From: Psychromonas antarctica
GTDB lineage: Bacteria; Pseudomonadota; Gammaproteobacteria; Enterobacterales; Psychromonadaceae
NCBI RefSeq assembly: GCF_022267535.1
Contig: NZ_JAHNZV010000024.1
Coordinates: 1 to 35,711 of the forward strand
Direction: 5' to 3'
Length of the DNA stretch: 35,711 nucleotides
Shown: in pieces, positions 8,028 to 17,460 of the stretch
Numbering within the stretch: the stretch's first letter is position 1
How the letters are laid out: each line of letters opens with the position of its first letter
Notes under the pieces: generated by a model
Seen by the model: only the letters and a program-made list of their open reading frames with translations
Told to the model about the DNA's origin: nothing
Database searches by the model: none
Program-made: the position numbers and the translations under genes

Positions 8028-9302
8028 ATGCAAATTATTATGGGTTTAGTAGGGATAATCTCATTGATTATTATCGCGGTACTCTTTTCGAGTAATCGTA
8101 AAGCGATTAATCTGCGCACCGTTGGGGGGGCTTTTGCACTACAAGCTATTATACCCGCAATTGTTATTTTCACAGATTCAGGTGCAAGCGTATTGGGCAG
8201 CATCTCATCAGCCGTACAAACCGTCATTAATAGCGCCAATGCGGGTATTAGCTTTCTATTTGGTGGCCTCGTTTCCAACCAAATGTTTGAAGTATTCGGC
8301 GGTGGCGGTTTTATCTTCGCCTTTAGAGTATTGCCTATTATTATCTTCTTCGCGTCACTCATGGCTGTCCTTTATTATATGGGCATTATGCAGTTTATTA
8401 TCAGAATATTTGGTGGTGCACTGCAAAAAGCACTGGGCACCAGTCGCACGGAATCAATGTCAGCGGCGGCCAACGTTTTTGTCGGTCAAACAGAAGCTCC
8501 CCTCGTAGTTAAACCCTTTATCCGTTCAATGACACGTTCTGAGCTTTTTGCCGTCATGGCGGGGGGTCTTGCGTCGGTTGCGGGTTCAGTGTTGGCCGGT
8601 TATGCGTCGTTAGGTGTGAGTCTTGAGTACCTGATTGCAGCATCTTTCATGGCTGCACCGGGCGGTCTATTGATGGCCAAGCTGTTAGAGCCAGAAACAG
8701 AGTCTCCGAAAGATGAAATGGAACAGTTAACAGAGCAAGATATCGCTGAAAATGCAGCAGCTAAACCCGTCAATGTCATTGACGCAGCCGCTTCCGGTGC
8801 ATCCGATGGTCTTCACTTAGCATTAAATATCGGCGGCATGTTAATCGCGTTTATCGCCCTGATTGCATTAATTAATGCCATGTTAGGCGCTGCAGGCGGA
8901 TTATTTGGTGTAGATGCATTAACACTACAAGTGATCTTAGGTTACCTGTTCGCTCCCATCGCTTTTCTAATTGGTGTGCCATGGTCTGAAGCGATGCAAG
9001 TCGGTAGTTTACTTGGTCAAAAATTAGTCGTGAATGAATTTGTTGCTTATATCGATTTTATGTCGATCAAAGATACATTGAGCATGAACTCACAAGTGAT
9101 CGTGACTGTCGCCTTATGTGGCTTTGCGAACTTATCTTCAATGGCAATTTTACTCGGCGGACTAGGCGTTCTAGCACCATCACGTCGCCCTGATATTGCG
9201 CGCATGGGATTGAAAGCGGTACTTGCAGGTACCCTTTCTAACTTTATGAGTGCGTGTTTAGTGGGTATTTTCTTCGCCATGAGCGCAACGAGCCTTGCTT
9301 AA
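8028..9302 (+). CDS. nupC: NupC-type concentrative nucleoside transporter (CNT family)
   Basis: A 424-residue inner-membrane cation/nucleoside symporter. It opens MQIIMGLVGIISLIIIAVLF and shows many hydrophobic helices. The CNT signature SAAANVFVGQTEAPLVVKPF lies near residues 145-165 and VNEFVAYIDF near 335, the two re-entrant/substrate-binding regions of the family. The start is placed at the ATG at 8028 because GGAG lies 7 bases upstream; an in-frame ATG at 7971 would add 19 polar residues lacking in relatives. A charged loop (PETESPKDEMEQLTEQD) lies mid-protein. It stands ahead of deoC by 117 bp, consistent with nucleosides being imported for the phosphorylases that follow. Confidence 0.95.
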   Translation: MQIIMGLVGIISLIIIAVLFSSNRKAINLRTVGGAFALQAIIPAIVIFTDSGASVLGSISSAVQTVINSANAGISFLFGGLVSNQMFEVFGGGGFIFAFRVLPIIIFFASLMAVLYYMGIMQFIIRIFGGALQKALGTSRTESMSAAANVFVGQTEAPLVVKPFIRSMTRSELFAVMAGGLASVAGSVLAGYASLGVSLEYLIAASFMAAPGGLLMAKLLEPETESPKDEMEQLTEQDIAENAAAKPVNVIDAAASGASDGLHLALNIGGMLIAFIALIALINAMLGAAGGLFGVDALTLQVILGYLFAPIAFLIGVPWSEAMQVGSLLGQKLVVNEFVAYIDFMSIKDTLSMNSQVIVTVALCGFANLSSMAILLGGLGVLAPSRRPDIARMGLKAVLAGTLSNFMSACLVGIFFAMSATSLA

Positions 9303-9419
9303 TATCTGCATCAAGAGCCGCTAGCAATCACCATTGACTGCGGCTGATATATCCCCAAACGCTTGGAAACAGATTCTGAGCGGCTTGGACACCTTACTTA
9401 AGAAAAAAGGAGCTAAATA

Positions 9420-10193
9420 ATGAGTGATTTGCAAATCGCATCCCGTCAGGCTATCCAATTAATGGATCTGACCACACTAAACGATGATGACACGGATCAA
9501 AAAGTGCTTCAGTTATGTGCGGATGCACACACAGCGGCAGGTGATACTGCGGCTGTATGTATTTACCCTCGTTTTATTCCGATTGCTCGAAAAGCATTAG
9601 CTGCACAAAACTGCGCGCATATTAAAATTGCGACCGTAACAAATTTCCCACACGGTAATGATGACTTAGCGATAGCGCTAGCTGAAACCCGTGCTGCTGT
9701 TGCTTATGGCGCAGATGAAGTGGATGTGGTTTTTCCTTATCGCGCACTGATGGCCGGTAATAGCGAGATTGGTGCAACCATGATCAAAGCTTGCCGCGAA
9801 ATCTGTGGCGATAAAGTCACACTTAAAGTAATTATTGAATCTGGCGTATTACAAACGCCCGCGCTAATTAAACAAGCCAGTGAAATCTGTATTGCTGCAG
9901 GTGCCGATTTCATTAAAACCTCTACGGGTAAAGTTGCTGTAAATGCCACCTTAGAAGCCACTAAAGTCATGCTCGAAGCAATTAAAGCCTCTGGCCGTGA
10001 TGTCGGCTTTAAAGCGGCAGGCGGAGTTAAAGACGCTCAAGCTGCCAATGATTATATGCAACTCGCGCGTGATCTTATGGGAAATGATTGGGTCAATAGT
10101 GATCACTTCCGTTTTGGTGCATCTAGCTTATTAGTGAATCTATTATCTGAGTTGAAGTTAAGCACTAAAAAAGCACCAGCAGGAGCATATTAA
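9420..10193 (+). CDS. deoC: Deoxyribose-phosphate aldolase
   Basis: A 257-residue class I aldolase splitting 2-deoxyribose-5-phosphate into acetaldehyde and glyceraldehyde-3-phosphate, the last step of deoxynucleoside breakdown. The Schiff-base lysine is K166 in [11 protein letters not shown], the partner lysine K198 in [10 protein letters not shown], and the acid D102 in [10 protein letters not shown], matching K167, K201 and D102 of E. coli DeoC. GGAG precedes the ATG. The stop codon overlaps the deoB start (TAATG), so the two are translationally coupled. The 117-bp gap after nupC holds an imperfect GC-rich hairpin (AGCCGC/GCGGCT, about 9313-9342), possibly modulating relative expression. 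Confidence 0.97.
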   Translation: MSDLQIASRQAIQLMDLTTLNDDDTDQKVLQLCADAHTAAGDTAAVCIYPRFIPIARKALAAQNCAHIKIATVTNFPHGNDDLAIALAETRAAVAYGADEVDVVFPYRALMAGNSEIGATMIKACREICGDKVTLKVIIESGVLQTPALIKQASEICIAAGADFIKTSTGKVAVNATLEATKVMLEAIKASGRDVGFKAAGGVKDAQAANDYMQLARDLMGNDWVNSDHFRFGASSLLVNLLSELKLSTKKAPAGAY

Positions 10194-11440
10194 TGAAACG
10201 TACTATTATCCTATTGTTAGATTCTTTTGGCGTAGGCGCTGCAAAGGATGCCGACAAGTTTATCGGTTCGCTTGCCGATGGCAGTGAATTTAATGATGTT
10301 GGCGCAAATACACTCGGACATATAGCACAACAGTGTGCGCAGGGACTGGCAGATATCGGTCGTAACGGTCCGCTTAGTATCCCAAATATGAATAAACTCG
10401 GCATGGGACGTGCTTGTTATGAAAGCTCGGGCTATTTTCCAGCGGGTCTTGATCAGTCCGTTGAGCCAGTCGCCGCTTACGGTTATGCCAAAGAACTTTC
10501 TACAGCCAAAGACACCTCTAGCGGACACTGGGAAATAACCGGCGTACCGGTGCTGTTTGATTGGGGATACTTTACCCAAAAACAAAATAGCTTTCCTCAG
10601 GAACTACTCGATGAGTTGGTGAAACGCGCAGATTTACCAGGTTATTTAGGTAACTGTCACTCCTCAGGCACCATCATTCTTGAAGAACTAGGCGAAGAAC
10701 ATATTAAAACTGGCAAACCTATATTTTATACTTCTGCCGACAGTGTTTTTCAAATTGCTTGCCATGAAGAAAGTTTCGGTTTAGAGCGCCTTTATCGGTT
10801 ATCTGAGCTCGCCCGAGAACTGGTCGATAAATACAATATCGGCCGCGTTATTGCTCGTCCTTTTAGTGGCACCAAAAGCAGTGATTTTGCACGCACAGGT
10901 AACCGCCATGATTATTCAGTGCTACCACCGGCCCCGACCCTGCTCGACCGCATGAAGGATTCTGGCGGAGAGGTGGTCAGTATCGGTAAAATTTCCGACA
11001 TTTTTGCAACCCAAGGGATCACCAAAGCGACCAAAGCAAATGGCATTGAAGCATTATTTAATGCCAGCTTAGCGGAGTTTAAAGAAGCGCGTGATCAAAC
11101 AATTATCTTCACCAACTTTGTCAATTTTGATGCTGATTTCGGACATCGTCGTAATGTCGCCGGTTATGCAGCCGCACTGGAATATTTTGATAAACGTCTA
11201 CCTGAAATGCTGGCGCTGCTCAGTGATGAAGATGTTTTAGTGATCACCGCTGATCATGGCTGCGATCCAACTTGGAAAGGCACAGACCATACTAGGGAAC
11301 ATATTCCGGTTATTTTTTATGGTAAATCGATTAAAGCCGGTTCCGTTGGCCTACGGCATACATTCGCCGATATAGGTCAGACAATTGCAGACCACCACAA
11401 TCTACCTGAGCTTGATTACGGTAAAAATATTTTTAACTAA
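10193..11440 (+). CDS. deoB: Phosphopentomutase
   Basis: A 415-residue alkaline-phosphatase-superfamily enzyme interconverting (deoxy)ribose-1-phosphate and -5-phosphate. Metal-binding blocks are present: [11 protein letters not shown] with D10 at the N-terminus, [33 protein letters not shown] and [20 protein letters not shown]. Length is typical (about 405-410 in E. coli). The ATG overlaps the deoC stop by one base, with AGGAG inside the deoC end. It sits between the phosphorylases, which supply pentose-1-phosphates, and DeoC. The gene order nupC-deoC-deoB-deoD-deoA differs from deoC-deoA-deoB-deoD of E. coli. Confidence 0.97.
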   Translation: MKRTIILLLDSFGVGAAKDADKFIGSLADGSEFNDVGANTLGHIAQQCAQGLADIGRNGPLSIPNMNKLGMGRACYESSGYFPAGLDQSVEPVAAYGYAKELSTAKDTSSGHWEITGVPVLFDWGYFTQKQNSFPQELLDELVKRADLPGYLGNCHSSGTIILEELGEEHIKTGKPIFYTSADSVFQIACHEESFGLERLYRLSELARELVDKYNIGRVIARPFSGTKSSDFARTGNRHDYSVLPPAPTLLDRMKDSGGEVVSIGKISDIFATQGITKATKANGIEALFNASLAEFKEARDQTIIFTNFVNFDADFGHRRNVAGYAAALEYFDKRLPEMLALLSDEDVLVITADHGCDPTWKGTDHTREHIPVIFYGKSIKAGSVGLRHTFADIGQTIADHHNLPELDYGKNIFN

Positions 11441-11465
11441 TTGATAGCTTTCGTTATAGCCCTCT

Positions 11466-11490
11466 TGCAAATGAGCCTGCCTCATTTGCA
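11466..11490 (+). other. Intercistronic hairpin between deoB and deoD
   Basis: Perfect 10-bp stem TGCAAATGAG / CTCATTTGCA around a 5-base loop. No T-run follows, so it is more likely an mRNA processing or 3'-end protection structure than an intrinsic terminator. Confidence 0.6.
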
Positions 11491-11558
11491 TTCACTCAGG
11501 TCGTCTAAAATACGCTTTTATCGACCTGATACTAAACAGTTAAATGGAGAATAAAAAA

Positions 11559-12269
11559 ATGGCAACACCTCATATTAATGCCGTAGACGGCGCTTTTGCA
11601 GAAACAGTTTTAATGCCTGGCGATCCGCTGCGTGCTAAATATATTGCAGAAAATTTCTTAGATGATGCGGTGCAAGTAACCGATGTACGTAATATGCTTG
11701 GTTTTACCGGCACCTATAAAGGCAAACGTGTTTCAGTCATGGGCAGTGGCATGGGCATCCCTTCTTGCTCTATTTACGCAACTGAATTGATCCGTGAATA
11801 TGGTGTAAAAAATATTATTCGTGTCGGCAGTTGTGGCGCGGTGAGTAATGATATCAAAGTACGTGATGTGATCATCGGTATGGGGGCATCGACCGATTCT
11901 AAAGTAAACCGCTCGCGTTTTTCCGGCCATGATTTTGCAGCAATTGCCAGTTATGAACTGTTAGAAAAAGCGGTTAATTCCGCCAAGGCTCACGGTATTA
12001 AAGCGCGTGTGGGTAATATCTTCTCTGCGGATCTGTTTTATACACCCGAGCCACAAATGTTCGACACATTAGAAAAATACAACATTCTCGGTGTCGAAAT
12101 GGAAGCCGCTGGTTTATATGGCGTTGCAGCAGAAGAAGGTGCAAATGCGCTGTGTATCCTGACCGTATCAGATCATATTCGCACGGGTGAAAAAACCTCT
12201 TCAGAGGAGCGTCAAAGTAGCTTCAATGAAATGTTGATCATTGCGCTCGATTCCGTTGTTGCGGAGTAA
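11559..12269 (+). CDS. deoD: Purine nucleoside phosphorylase, DeoD type
   Basis: A 236-residue enzyme phosphorolysing purine (deoxy)nucleosides to base plus (deoxy)ribose-1-phosphate; the bacterial DeoD form is a hexamer. Diagnostic blocks are [63 protein letters not shown] and SDHIRTGE with the catalytic Asp. The start is set at 11559: GGAG lies 9 bases upstream and the protein then opens MATPHINA like its relatives. The in-frame ATG at 11544 overlaps that ribosome-binding site. It is flanked by perfect hairpins on both sides. Confidence 0.96.
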   Translation: MATPHINAVDGAFAETVLMPGDPLRAKYIAENFLDDAVQVTDVRNMLGFTGTYKGKRVSVMGSGMGIPSCSIYATELIREYGVKNIIRVGSCGAVSNDIKVRDVIIGMGASTDSKVNRSRFSGHDFAAIASYELLEKAVNSAKAHGIKARVGNIFSADLFYTPEPQMFDTLEKYNILGVEMEAAGLYGVAAEEGANALCILTVSDHIRTGEKTSSEERQSSFNEMLIIALDSVVAE

Positions 12270-12284
12270 TCAAACAATAGATAG

Positions 12285-12325
12285 CTAGCCAAAGTGGCTG
12301 CATTGCAGAAAAACACTTTGGCTAG
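12285..12325 (+). other. Intercistronic hairpin between deoD and deoA
   Basis: Perfect 12-bp stem CTAGCCAAAGTG (12285-12296) / CACTTTGGCTAG (12314-12325) with a 17-base loop and no T-run. It resembles the deoB-deoD hairpin in role though not in sequence. Confidence 0.6.
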
Positions 12326-12366
12326 ATCCCTTATTTAGCAAATTGAGTCTCTCTGGAGCCGCTAAA

Positions 12367-13704
12367 ATGATATTACTTCCACAAGAAATTATCCGTAATA
12401 AACGCGATGGCAAAGTGCTAAGCAAGCAAGAAATTGATTTTTTTATCAAAGGTATCACCAACAATTCAGTAACAGAAAGTCAAATTGCCGCATTTGCAAT
12501 GGCCATCTATTTCCAAGATATGAACATGGATGAACGTGTATTACTGGTTTCTGCGATGCGTGACTCCGGACAGGTTTTAGACTGGCAGTCACTTGAGTTA
12601 GATGGGCCAGTGGTAGACAAGCACTCAACCGGCGGCGTCGGTGATGTCACCTCTTTAATGTTAGGCCCAATGGTAGCTGCTTGTGGGGGGTATGTGCCAA
12701 TGATTTCAGGTCGTGGACTAGGGCACACCGGTGGAACGTTAGATAAATTAGACGCCATTCCTGGGTATAAAACCACTCCAGATAGTGCTGAGCATTTTCG
12801 TCAAATCGTTAAAAATGTCGGTGTTGCCATTATTGGCCAAACAGGTGATTTAGCCCCTGCTGATAAACGTTTTTATGCAACACGTGATATTACCGCTACC
12901 GTTGAATCCATTCCGCTGATCACCGCATCGATTCTATCGAAAAAGCTCGCTTCAGGGCTTGGATCCTTAGTCATGGACGTTAAAGCCGGTAGCGGCGCAT
13001 TTATGCCGACTTATGAGGCATCTGAAGAATTAGCAAAAAGTATTGTCGCGGTGGCCAATGGTGCTGGTTGCAAAACTACCGCTCTACTGACCAATATGAA
13101 TCAAGTACTGGCAAGCAGTGCAGGCAATGCACTTGAAGTACGTGAAGCAGTGCAATTTTTAACCGGCGAATACGTTAACCCACGTTTACATCAAGTTACC
13201 ATGGCATTATGTAGTGAGATGCTGGTATTAAGCGGTCTTGCAAAAGATGACGCCGAAGCGACAACAAAACTGCAAGCAGTGCTGGATAACGGTAAAGCGG
13301 CTGAAGTCTTTGCTAAAATGGTCAGTGCATTGGGCGGTCCTGCAGATTTTGTAGAAAATCATAATAAATATCTACCGAAGTCTGAAATCATACGCCCTGT
13401 TTATGCTCCTAATTCAGGCATAGTACAATCAATGGATACCCGTGCATTGGGTATGGCAGTGGTTAATATGGGGGGGGGCAGAATGAAATCATCTGATCCT
13501 ATCGATTATGCTGTTGGTCTTAATGGTTTTGTCTCTATTGGTGATCAGGTTAATTCACAACAACCGCTGGCCATGATCCATGCACGTAGCGAAGCGCAGT
13601 TCTTAGAGGCTGAACGGGCTATTCAACGCGCCATTATTTGTGGCGCAGATAAACCCGAGTCTGAAATACAAATTTACCGTCGTATACGGTTACAAGACAT
13701 ATGA
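12367..13704 (+). CDS. deoA: Thymidine phosphorylase
   Basis: A 445-residue enzyme of the pyrimidine nucleoside phosphorylase/AnPRT fold that converts thymidine and deoxyuridine to base plus deoxyribose-1-phosphate. Conserved blocks are [32 protein letters not shown] (phosphate binding), [54 protein letters not shown] and [15 protein letters not shown]. The start is chosen at 12367 with GGAG 8 bases upstream; the upstream in-frame ATG at 12343 precedes this site and adds eight non-conserved residues. It lies last among the Deo enzymes rather than after deoC. Confidence 0.96.
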   Translation: MILLPQEIIRNKRDGKVLSKQEIDFFIKGITNNSVTESQIAAFAMAIYFQDMNMDERVLLVSAMRDSGQVLDWQSLELDGPVVDKHSTGGVGDVTSLMLGPMVAACGGYVPMISGRGLGHTGGTLDKLDAIPGYKTTPDSAEHFRQIVKNVGVAIIGQTGDLAPADKRFYATRDITATVESIPLITASILSKKLASGLGSLVMDVKAGSGAFMPTYEASEELAKSIVAVANGAGCKTTALLTNMNQVLASSAGNALEVREAVQFLTGEYVNPRLHQVTMALCSEMLVLSGLAKDDAEATTKLQAVLDNGKAAEVFAKMVSALGGPADFVENHNKYLPKSEIIRPVYAPNSGIVQSMDTRALGMAVVNMGGGRMKSSDPIDYAVGLNGFVSIGDQVNSQQPLAMIHARSEAQFLEAERAIQRAIICGADKPESEIQIYRRIRLQDI

Positions 13705-13750
13705 TAAATCAATAGGTTAACCCTATTTAACAAGATATTAAGGGATTATT

Positions 13751-14374
13751 ATGGAATTTGATTGGGTAGAGTGGTTTGGATATTTGGCGTCAATGGTCGT
13801 TTTGGTCTCATTGACGATGACTTCAATTATCAAATTAAGGGTGATCAATTTTATCGGGTGCCTGCTTTTTGCTTCTTTTGCTTACTTCATCGATTCTGTA
13901 CCCACTATATTTATGAATCTAAGCATTGCTTGCATTAATATTTATTATCTTTATCAGATTTACAATAGCAAAGAAGAGTTCAAAATAATTTCAGCGGAAA
14001 GTGATTCACAATATTTCGACCATTTTATTAGCGTTCATCAAGATGACATTGAAAAACAGATTGCCCTAGAGCAATTAAAAAAAGCCGATACAGCATTCTA
14101 TATGTTACGCGATAACAATATCGCCGGACTACTTGCAGGTCAAATAGAAGAAGATGGCGTTTTTACAATGATGCTGGATTACGTTACCCCAAGATATCGA
14201 GATTTTAAACTTGGAAATTATTATTACAATAGCCACCCAGAGTTTATTAAACAGAAAGGAATCAACACATTAAAGGCAATCGCTAGCGATCAAAAGCATT
14301 GCTTTTACCTTGAGAAAATGGGCTTTGTGAAACAATCACAAAGCGATCCTCACACCTACATAAAGAGACTATAA
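13751..14374 (+). CDS. Membrane-anchored protein with acyltransferase-like C-terminus, unknown function
   Basis: A 207-residue protein whose first 70 residues form about three membrane segments (roughly 8-26, 30-48, 50-69), recalling YgjV-like small membrane proteins. The remainder is soluble. Its pattern FTMMLDYVTPRYRDFKLGNY followed by YLEKMGFVK looks like the end of a GNAT acetyltransferase fold; this is a weak fold-level impression. AAGGGA precedes the ATG. It is 46 bp after deoA and one base ahead of cdd (TAA-G-ATG), so it is co-translated with cytidine deaminase inside the nucleoside operon. Related two-part proteins occur in marine bacteria, but I know of no assigned function. Confidence 0.7.
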   Translation: MEFDWVEWFGYLASMVVLVSLTMTSIIKLRVINFIGCLLFASFAYFIDSVPTIFMNLSIACINIYYLYQIYNSKEEFKIISAESDSQYFDHFISVHQDDIEKQIALEQLKKADTAFYMLRDNNIAGLLAGQIEEDGVFTMMLDYVTPRYRDFKLGNYYYNSHPEFIKQKGINTLKAIASDQKHCFYLEKMGFVKQSQSDPHTYIKRL

Positions 14375-14375
14375 G

Positions 14376-14777
14376 ATGAACTATTTCACAGAGCTTAATA
14401 CACTACTTGATATGTCCTATGCACCCTATTCCGGTTTTAATGTCGCGTCAATTGTGGTGACCAAAGATAATCAGGTTTATAAAGGCGTTAATGTTGAATC
14501 AGCCGCTTACCCAACGACCAATTGTGCGGAGCGTAATGCCCTGCAAACAGCGGTAACAGAAGGGATAAAAGTAGGTGATATCAAAGAGGTACATACACTC
14601 GGCCGTAATGCAGAGAAATTACTAGTAAAAGCTTATCCTTGCGGATCGTGCCGACAAGTCATTGCAGAGCAATCGGCCAATGATGCGATGGTTTACTGTT
14701 ATGCTTCCCAAACTGATGTCGAAACGTTCTCTATTGCCGAATTGCTACCACATGCTTTTTTAGGTGCTGAACTGTAA
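14376..14777 (+). CDS. cdd: Cytidine deaminase, short homotetrameric type
   Basis: A 133-residue zinc enzyme deaminating cytidine and deoxycytidine to uridine and deoxyuridine, feeding the Udp and DeoA phosphorylases. The zinc/catalytic motif is complete: C50-A-E52 in TNCAERNAL and C89/C92 in YPCGSCRQV; substrate contacts FNV and VNVESAAYPTT are also present. The length is that of the single-domain tetrameric class (B. subtilis and eukaryotes), not the roughly 294-residue two-domain dimer of E. coli. It starts one base after the upstream gene ends. A hairpin at 14791-14825 follows. Confidence 0.96.
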   Translation: MNYFTELNTLLDMSYAPYSGFNVASIVVTKDNQVYKGVNVESAAYPTTNCAERNALQTAVTEGIKVGDIKEVHTLGRNAEKLLVKAYPCGSCRQVIAEQSANDAMVYCYASQTDVETFSIAELLPHAFLGAEL

Positions 14778-14790
14778 CCTCTGACTTAGC

Positions 14791-14825
14791 GTCGCTATTT
14801 ATCTGCTACCAAAGTAAATAGCGAC
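14791..14825 (+). other. Hairpin at the end of the deo-cdd operon
   Basis: Perfect 11-bp stem GTCGCTATTTA (14791-14801) / TAAATAGCGAC (14815-14825) with a 13-base loop. No T-run, so it may protect a 3' end generated by Rho, or be a weak terminator. Confidence 0.5.
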
Positions 14826-14934
14826 TGCTCCCATCCATTTAAGCCTAGCGCCATCATTCCCTCAAACCATTTACCAAGCACCAACGTAAGAGATTTCCTC
14901 ACCTCTATTTTTTAGGGAAAAACATCAACTTGCA

Positions 14935-15029
14935 AACAACATATTTTGTTAACGGGTCAAAACATAAATCCAATAATGCCAGTTATAGCGATCCGGGTCG
15001 CATTTTATGGGCCACTGAATAAATAAACT
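14935..15029 (+). promoter_or_regulatory. Shared-architecture promoter R2, ahead of xapX-tkt-udp
   Basis: The box AACAACATATTTTGTTAAC lies at 14935-14953 and is identical to R1 and R3. A CRP-like 16-mer AGCGATCCGGGTCGCA lies at 14987-15002 (10/16, itself a near-palindrome). A -10-like TAAACT lies at 15024-15029 within ATAAATAAACT. CRP centre to hexamer is 29.5 bp and box centre to CRP centre 52 bp. The predicted start near 15036 would leave a short leader of about 26 nt before xapX. TCAAC also lies 5 bp upstream of the box, as in R3. Confidence 0.75.
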
Positions 15030-15061
15030 TATTGCCATTACTCCACTACCTAGGTATCAAG

Positions 15062-15229
15062 ATGCAACAAATTTTAATGGCATTATTCGCGGGGCTTATC
15101 GTTGGCCTGATTTTCTCGTTTTTAAAATTACCGCTACCCGCGCCGCCCGTTTTACCCGGTATTATGGGCATTGCTGGCGTCTATATGGGTGGACTTATCT
15201 TTCAGCAATATATCAGTAATTACCTATAA
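15062..15229 (+). CDS. xapX: XapX-domain small membrane protein
   Basis: A 55-residue hydrophobic protein with two membrane segments (about 1-19 and 30-48) separated by FLKLPLPAPPVLPGIMGIAG. The PAPP...G pattern is typical of the XapX (DUF1427) family, small inner-membrane proteins often encoded beside nucleoside genes; their function is not established. The ATG at 15062 is favoured over 15032 because the protein then opens MQQILMALFAGLIVG like relatives, with an AGG a few bases upstream. A perfect 9-bp hairpin (15214-15235) spans the stop codon. The position behind promoter R2 and ahead of tkt-udp fits a nucleoside-linked role. Confidence 0.75.
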   Translation: MQQILMALFAGLIVGLIFSFLKLPLPAPPVLPGIMGIAGVYMGGLIFQQYISNYL

Positions 15230-15308
15230 TTACTGGCTATTGTGAATACCAAATGTATTAACTTTGTGATCTTGTATTACACACAGAAAATGCATTAGAT
15301 CAATGCCT

Positions 15309-15343
15309 GAATTTTATGAATGATTGTTCTCTTCATAAAATTC
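15309..15343 (+). repeat. 12-bp perfect inverted repeat in the tkt leader
   Basis: GAATTTTATGAA (15309-15320) and TTCATAAAATTC (15332-15343) are perfect inverted copies separated by 11 bases, about 96 bp before the tkt start. The AT-rich stem has no T-run. It could be an operator or a leader hairpin. A partial CRP-like string (TGTGATCTTGTATTAC) lies about 40 bp upstream. Confidence 0.6.
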
Positions 15344-15438
15344 ACAACGCTGAGATAGTTCATTTAAAGCAGCAACACTGATCATTTATTTAATACGTTT
15401 GTTATATATAACTAACTTAACCTAATCAGGAGAAACAG

Positions 15439-17427
15439 ATGCCCTCTCATCAAGCGTTAGCGAATGCAATTCGTGCCCTTAGTATGGACGCTATTCAAAA
15501 ATCAAATTCAGGCCACCCTGGTGCACCAATGGGGATGGCGGATATCGCTGAAGTCCTTTGGCGTGATTTCTTAAAACATAGTCCAACTAACCCGCAATGG
15601 GCAGATCGCGATCGCTTTGTGCTATCCAACGGGCACGGCTCTATGTTGCTCTACTCTCTGCTACATTTAACGGGTTATGATTTGTCTATTGAGGATCTAA
15701 AATCATTCCGTCAGCTTCACTCTAAAACACCTGGCCACCCGGAATATGGATATACCCCCGGAGTTGAAACCACCACTGGCCCATTAGGTCAAGGTATTGC
15801 AAATGCAGTGGGGATGGCAATTGCTGAAAAATCATTAGCGGCACAGTTCAACCGTGCAGGGCACGATATTGTTGACCATCATACCTACACGTTCTTAGGC
15901 GATGGTTGCCTGATGGAAGGCATTTCCCATGAAGCCTGTTCACTCGCGGGCACCTTAGGTCTAGGCAAATTAATCGCCTTCTGGGATAACAACGGCATCT
16001 CGATTGATGGTGATGTTGATGGTTGGTTTACAGACAATACTCCAGAACGTTTTGCTGCTTACGGCTGGCAGGTTATTTCAGTTGATGGTCATAACAGCGC
16101 GGAGATTAAAACGGCTATTGAAGCTGCACAAGCAGAAACCACTAAACCAACAATGATTTGTTGTAAAACAATTATCGGTTTCGGTTCACCTGCGAAACAA
16201 GGTACACACGATTGTCACGGTGCTCCTTTAGGTGCAGATGAAATTATCGCGACACGTAAAGCATTAGGCTGGAACTACGGTGATTTTGAAATTCCAGAAG
16301 ATATCTATGCTCGTTGGAATAACGTTGATAAAGGCCAGCTTGTTGAAGCCTCTTGGGATGATAAATTTGCAGCTTATGCTGCTGCGTTCCCTGAATTAGC
16401 GGCAGAATACAAACGCCGTATTAATAACGAATTCCCCGCTGATTGGGAAGCCAAATCAACACAATACATTGCTGATTTACAAGCAAATTCTGCTAATATT
16501 GCCACACGTAAAGCATCACAAAACTGTATTGAAGCATTTAGTGCAATGTTGCCTGAACTGCTCGGTGGCTCTGCAGATTTAGCACCATCAAACCTAACCA
16601 TGTGGTCGGGTACAAAAGCAATTACGGCTAGCGATGCTTCAGGCAATTACTTACATTACGGCGTCCGTGAATTTGCTATGTCTGCGATTGTTAACGGAAT
16701 GGCATTACATAGAGGGTTTATTCCTTTTGGTGCAACCTTCCTGATGTTTGTGGAATATGCTCGTAACGGTTTACGTATGTCGGCATTAATGAAACAGCGT
16801 GCAATTCAAGTATTTACCCATGACTCAATTGGTCTGGGTGAAGATGGTCCCACTCACCAACCCGTTGAACAGATTGCGAGCCTACGTTTAACGCCGAATA
16901 TGAATATTTGGCGTCCATGTGACAGTGTCGAATCTGCTGTATCTTGGAAGTCAGCGATTGAACGTGTTGATGGTCCAACGTCACTTGTCTTTAGCCGCCA
17001 AAACTTACAACCACAACCGCGTGATGCACAGCAATTAAGTGATGTCGCTAAAGGAGGGTATGTCTTATTGGACAGCGCTACGCCAGCAGACATCATCTTG
17101 ATTGCAACGGGTTCTGAAGTACAACTTGCCGTTGAAGCGCACAAAGAGTTAACAGCACAAGGTAAAGCGGTACGTGTTGTTTCTCTTCCTTGTACCGATG
17201 TTTTTGAAACACAAAGCGCACAATACAAAGAATCTGTATTACCAGCATCGGTTGCTAAACGCATTGCTATTGAAGCGGGCATTGCTGATTACTGGTACAA
17301 ATATGTGGGCCTGAACGGTAAAGTTATTGGCATGACCACCTTTGGCGAGTCAGCACCTGCTGAGTTGCTGTTTGCAATGTTCGGTTTCACCGTTGAGAAT
17401 ATAGTCAATACAGCAAATAGCTTATAA
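15439..17427 (+). CDS. tkt: Transketolase
   Basis: A 662-residue thiamine-diphosphate enzyme transferring two-carbon ketol units in the pentose phosphate pathway. Visible features are the N-terminal [23 protein letters not shown], the ThDP/metal motif [13 protein letters not shown] ending near [10 protein letters not shown], the central [19 protein letters not shown] region, and [21 protein letters not shown]. Length matches TktA/TktB. GGAG precedes the ATG. It is followed after 33 bp by udp, an unusual pairing that fits conversion of ribose-5-phosphate from nucleosides into glycolytic intermediates together with talB. Whether this is the only transketolase of the genome cannot be judged. Confidence 0.97.
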   Translation: MPSHQALANAIRALSMDAIQKSNSGHPGAPMGMADIAEVLWRDFLKHSPTNPQWADRDRFVLSNGHGSMLLYSLLHLTGYDLSIEDLKSFRQLHSKTPGHPEYGYTPGVETTTGPLGQGIANAVGMAIAEKSLAAQFNRAGHDIVDHHTYTFLGDGCLMEGISHEACSLAGTLGLGKLIAFWDNNGISIDGDVDGWFTDNTPERFAAYGWQVISVDGHNSAEIKTAIEAAQAETTKPTMICCKTIIGFGSPAKQGTHDCHGAPLGADEIIATRKALGWNYGDFEIPEDIYARWNNVDKGQLVEASWDDKFAAYAAAFPELAAEYKRRINNEFPADWEAKSTQYIADLQANSANIATRKASQNCIEAFSAMLPELLGGSADLAPSNLTMWSGTKAITASDASGNYLHYGVREFAMSAIVNGMALHRGFIPFGATFLMFVEYARNGLRMSALMKQRAIQVFTHDSIGLGEDGPTHQPVEQIASLRLTPNMNIWRPCDSVESAVSWKSAIERVDGPTSLVFSRQNLQPQPRDAQQLSDVAKGGYVLLDSATPADIILIATGSEVQLAVEAHKELTAQGKAVRVVSLPCTDVFETQSAQYKESVLPASVAKRIAIEAGIADYWYKYVGLNGKVIGMTTFGESAPAELLFAMFGFTVENIVNTANSL

Positions 17428-17460
17428 ACAAATAATTAACATTAATTAAAGGAGTTTCTT

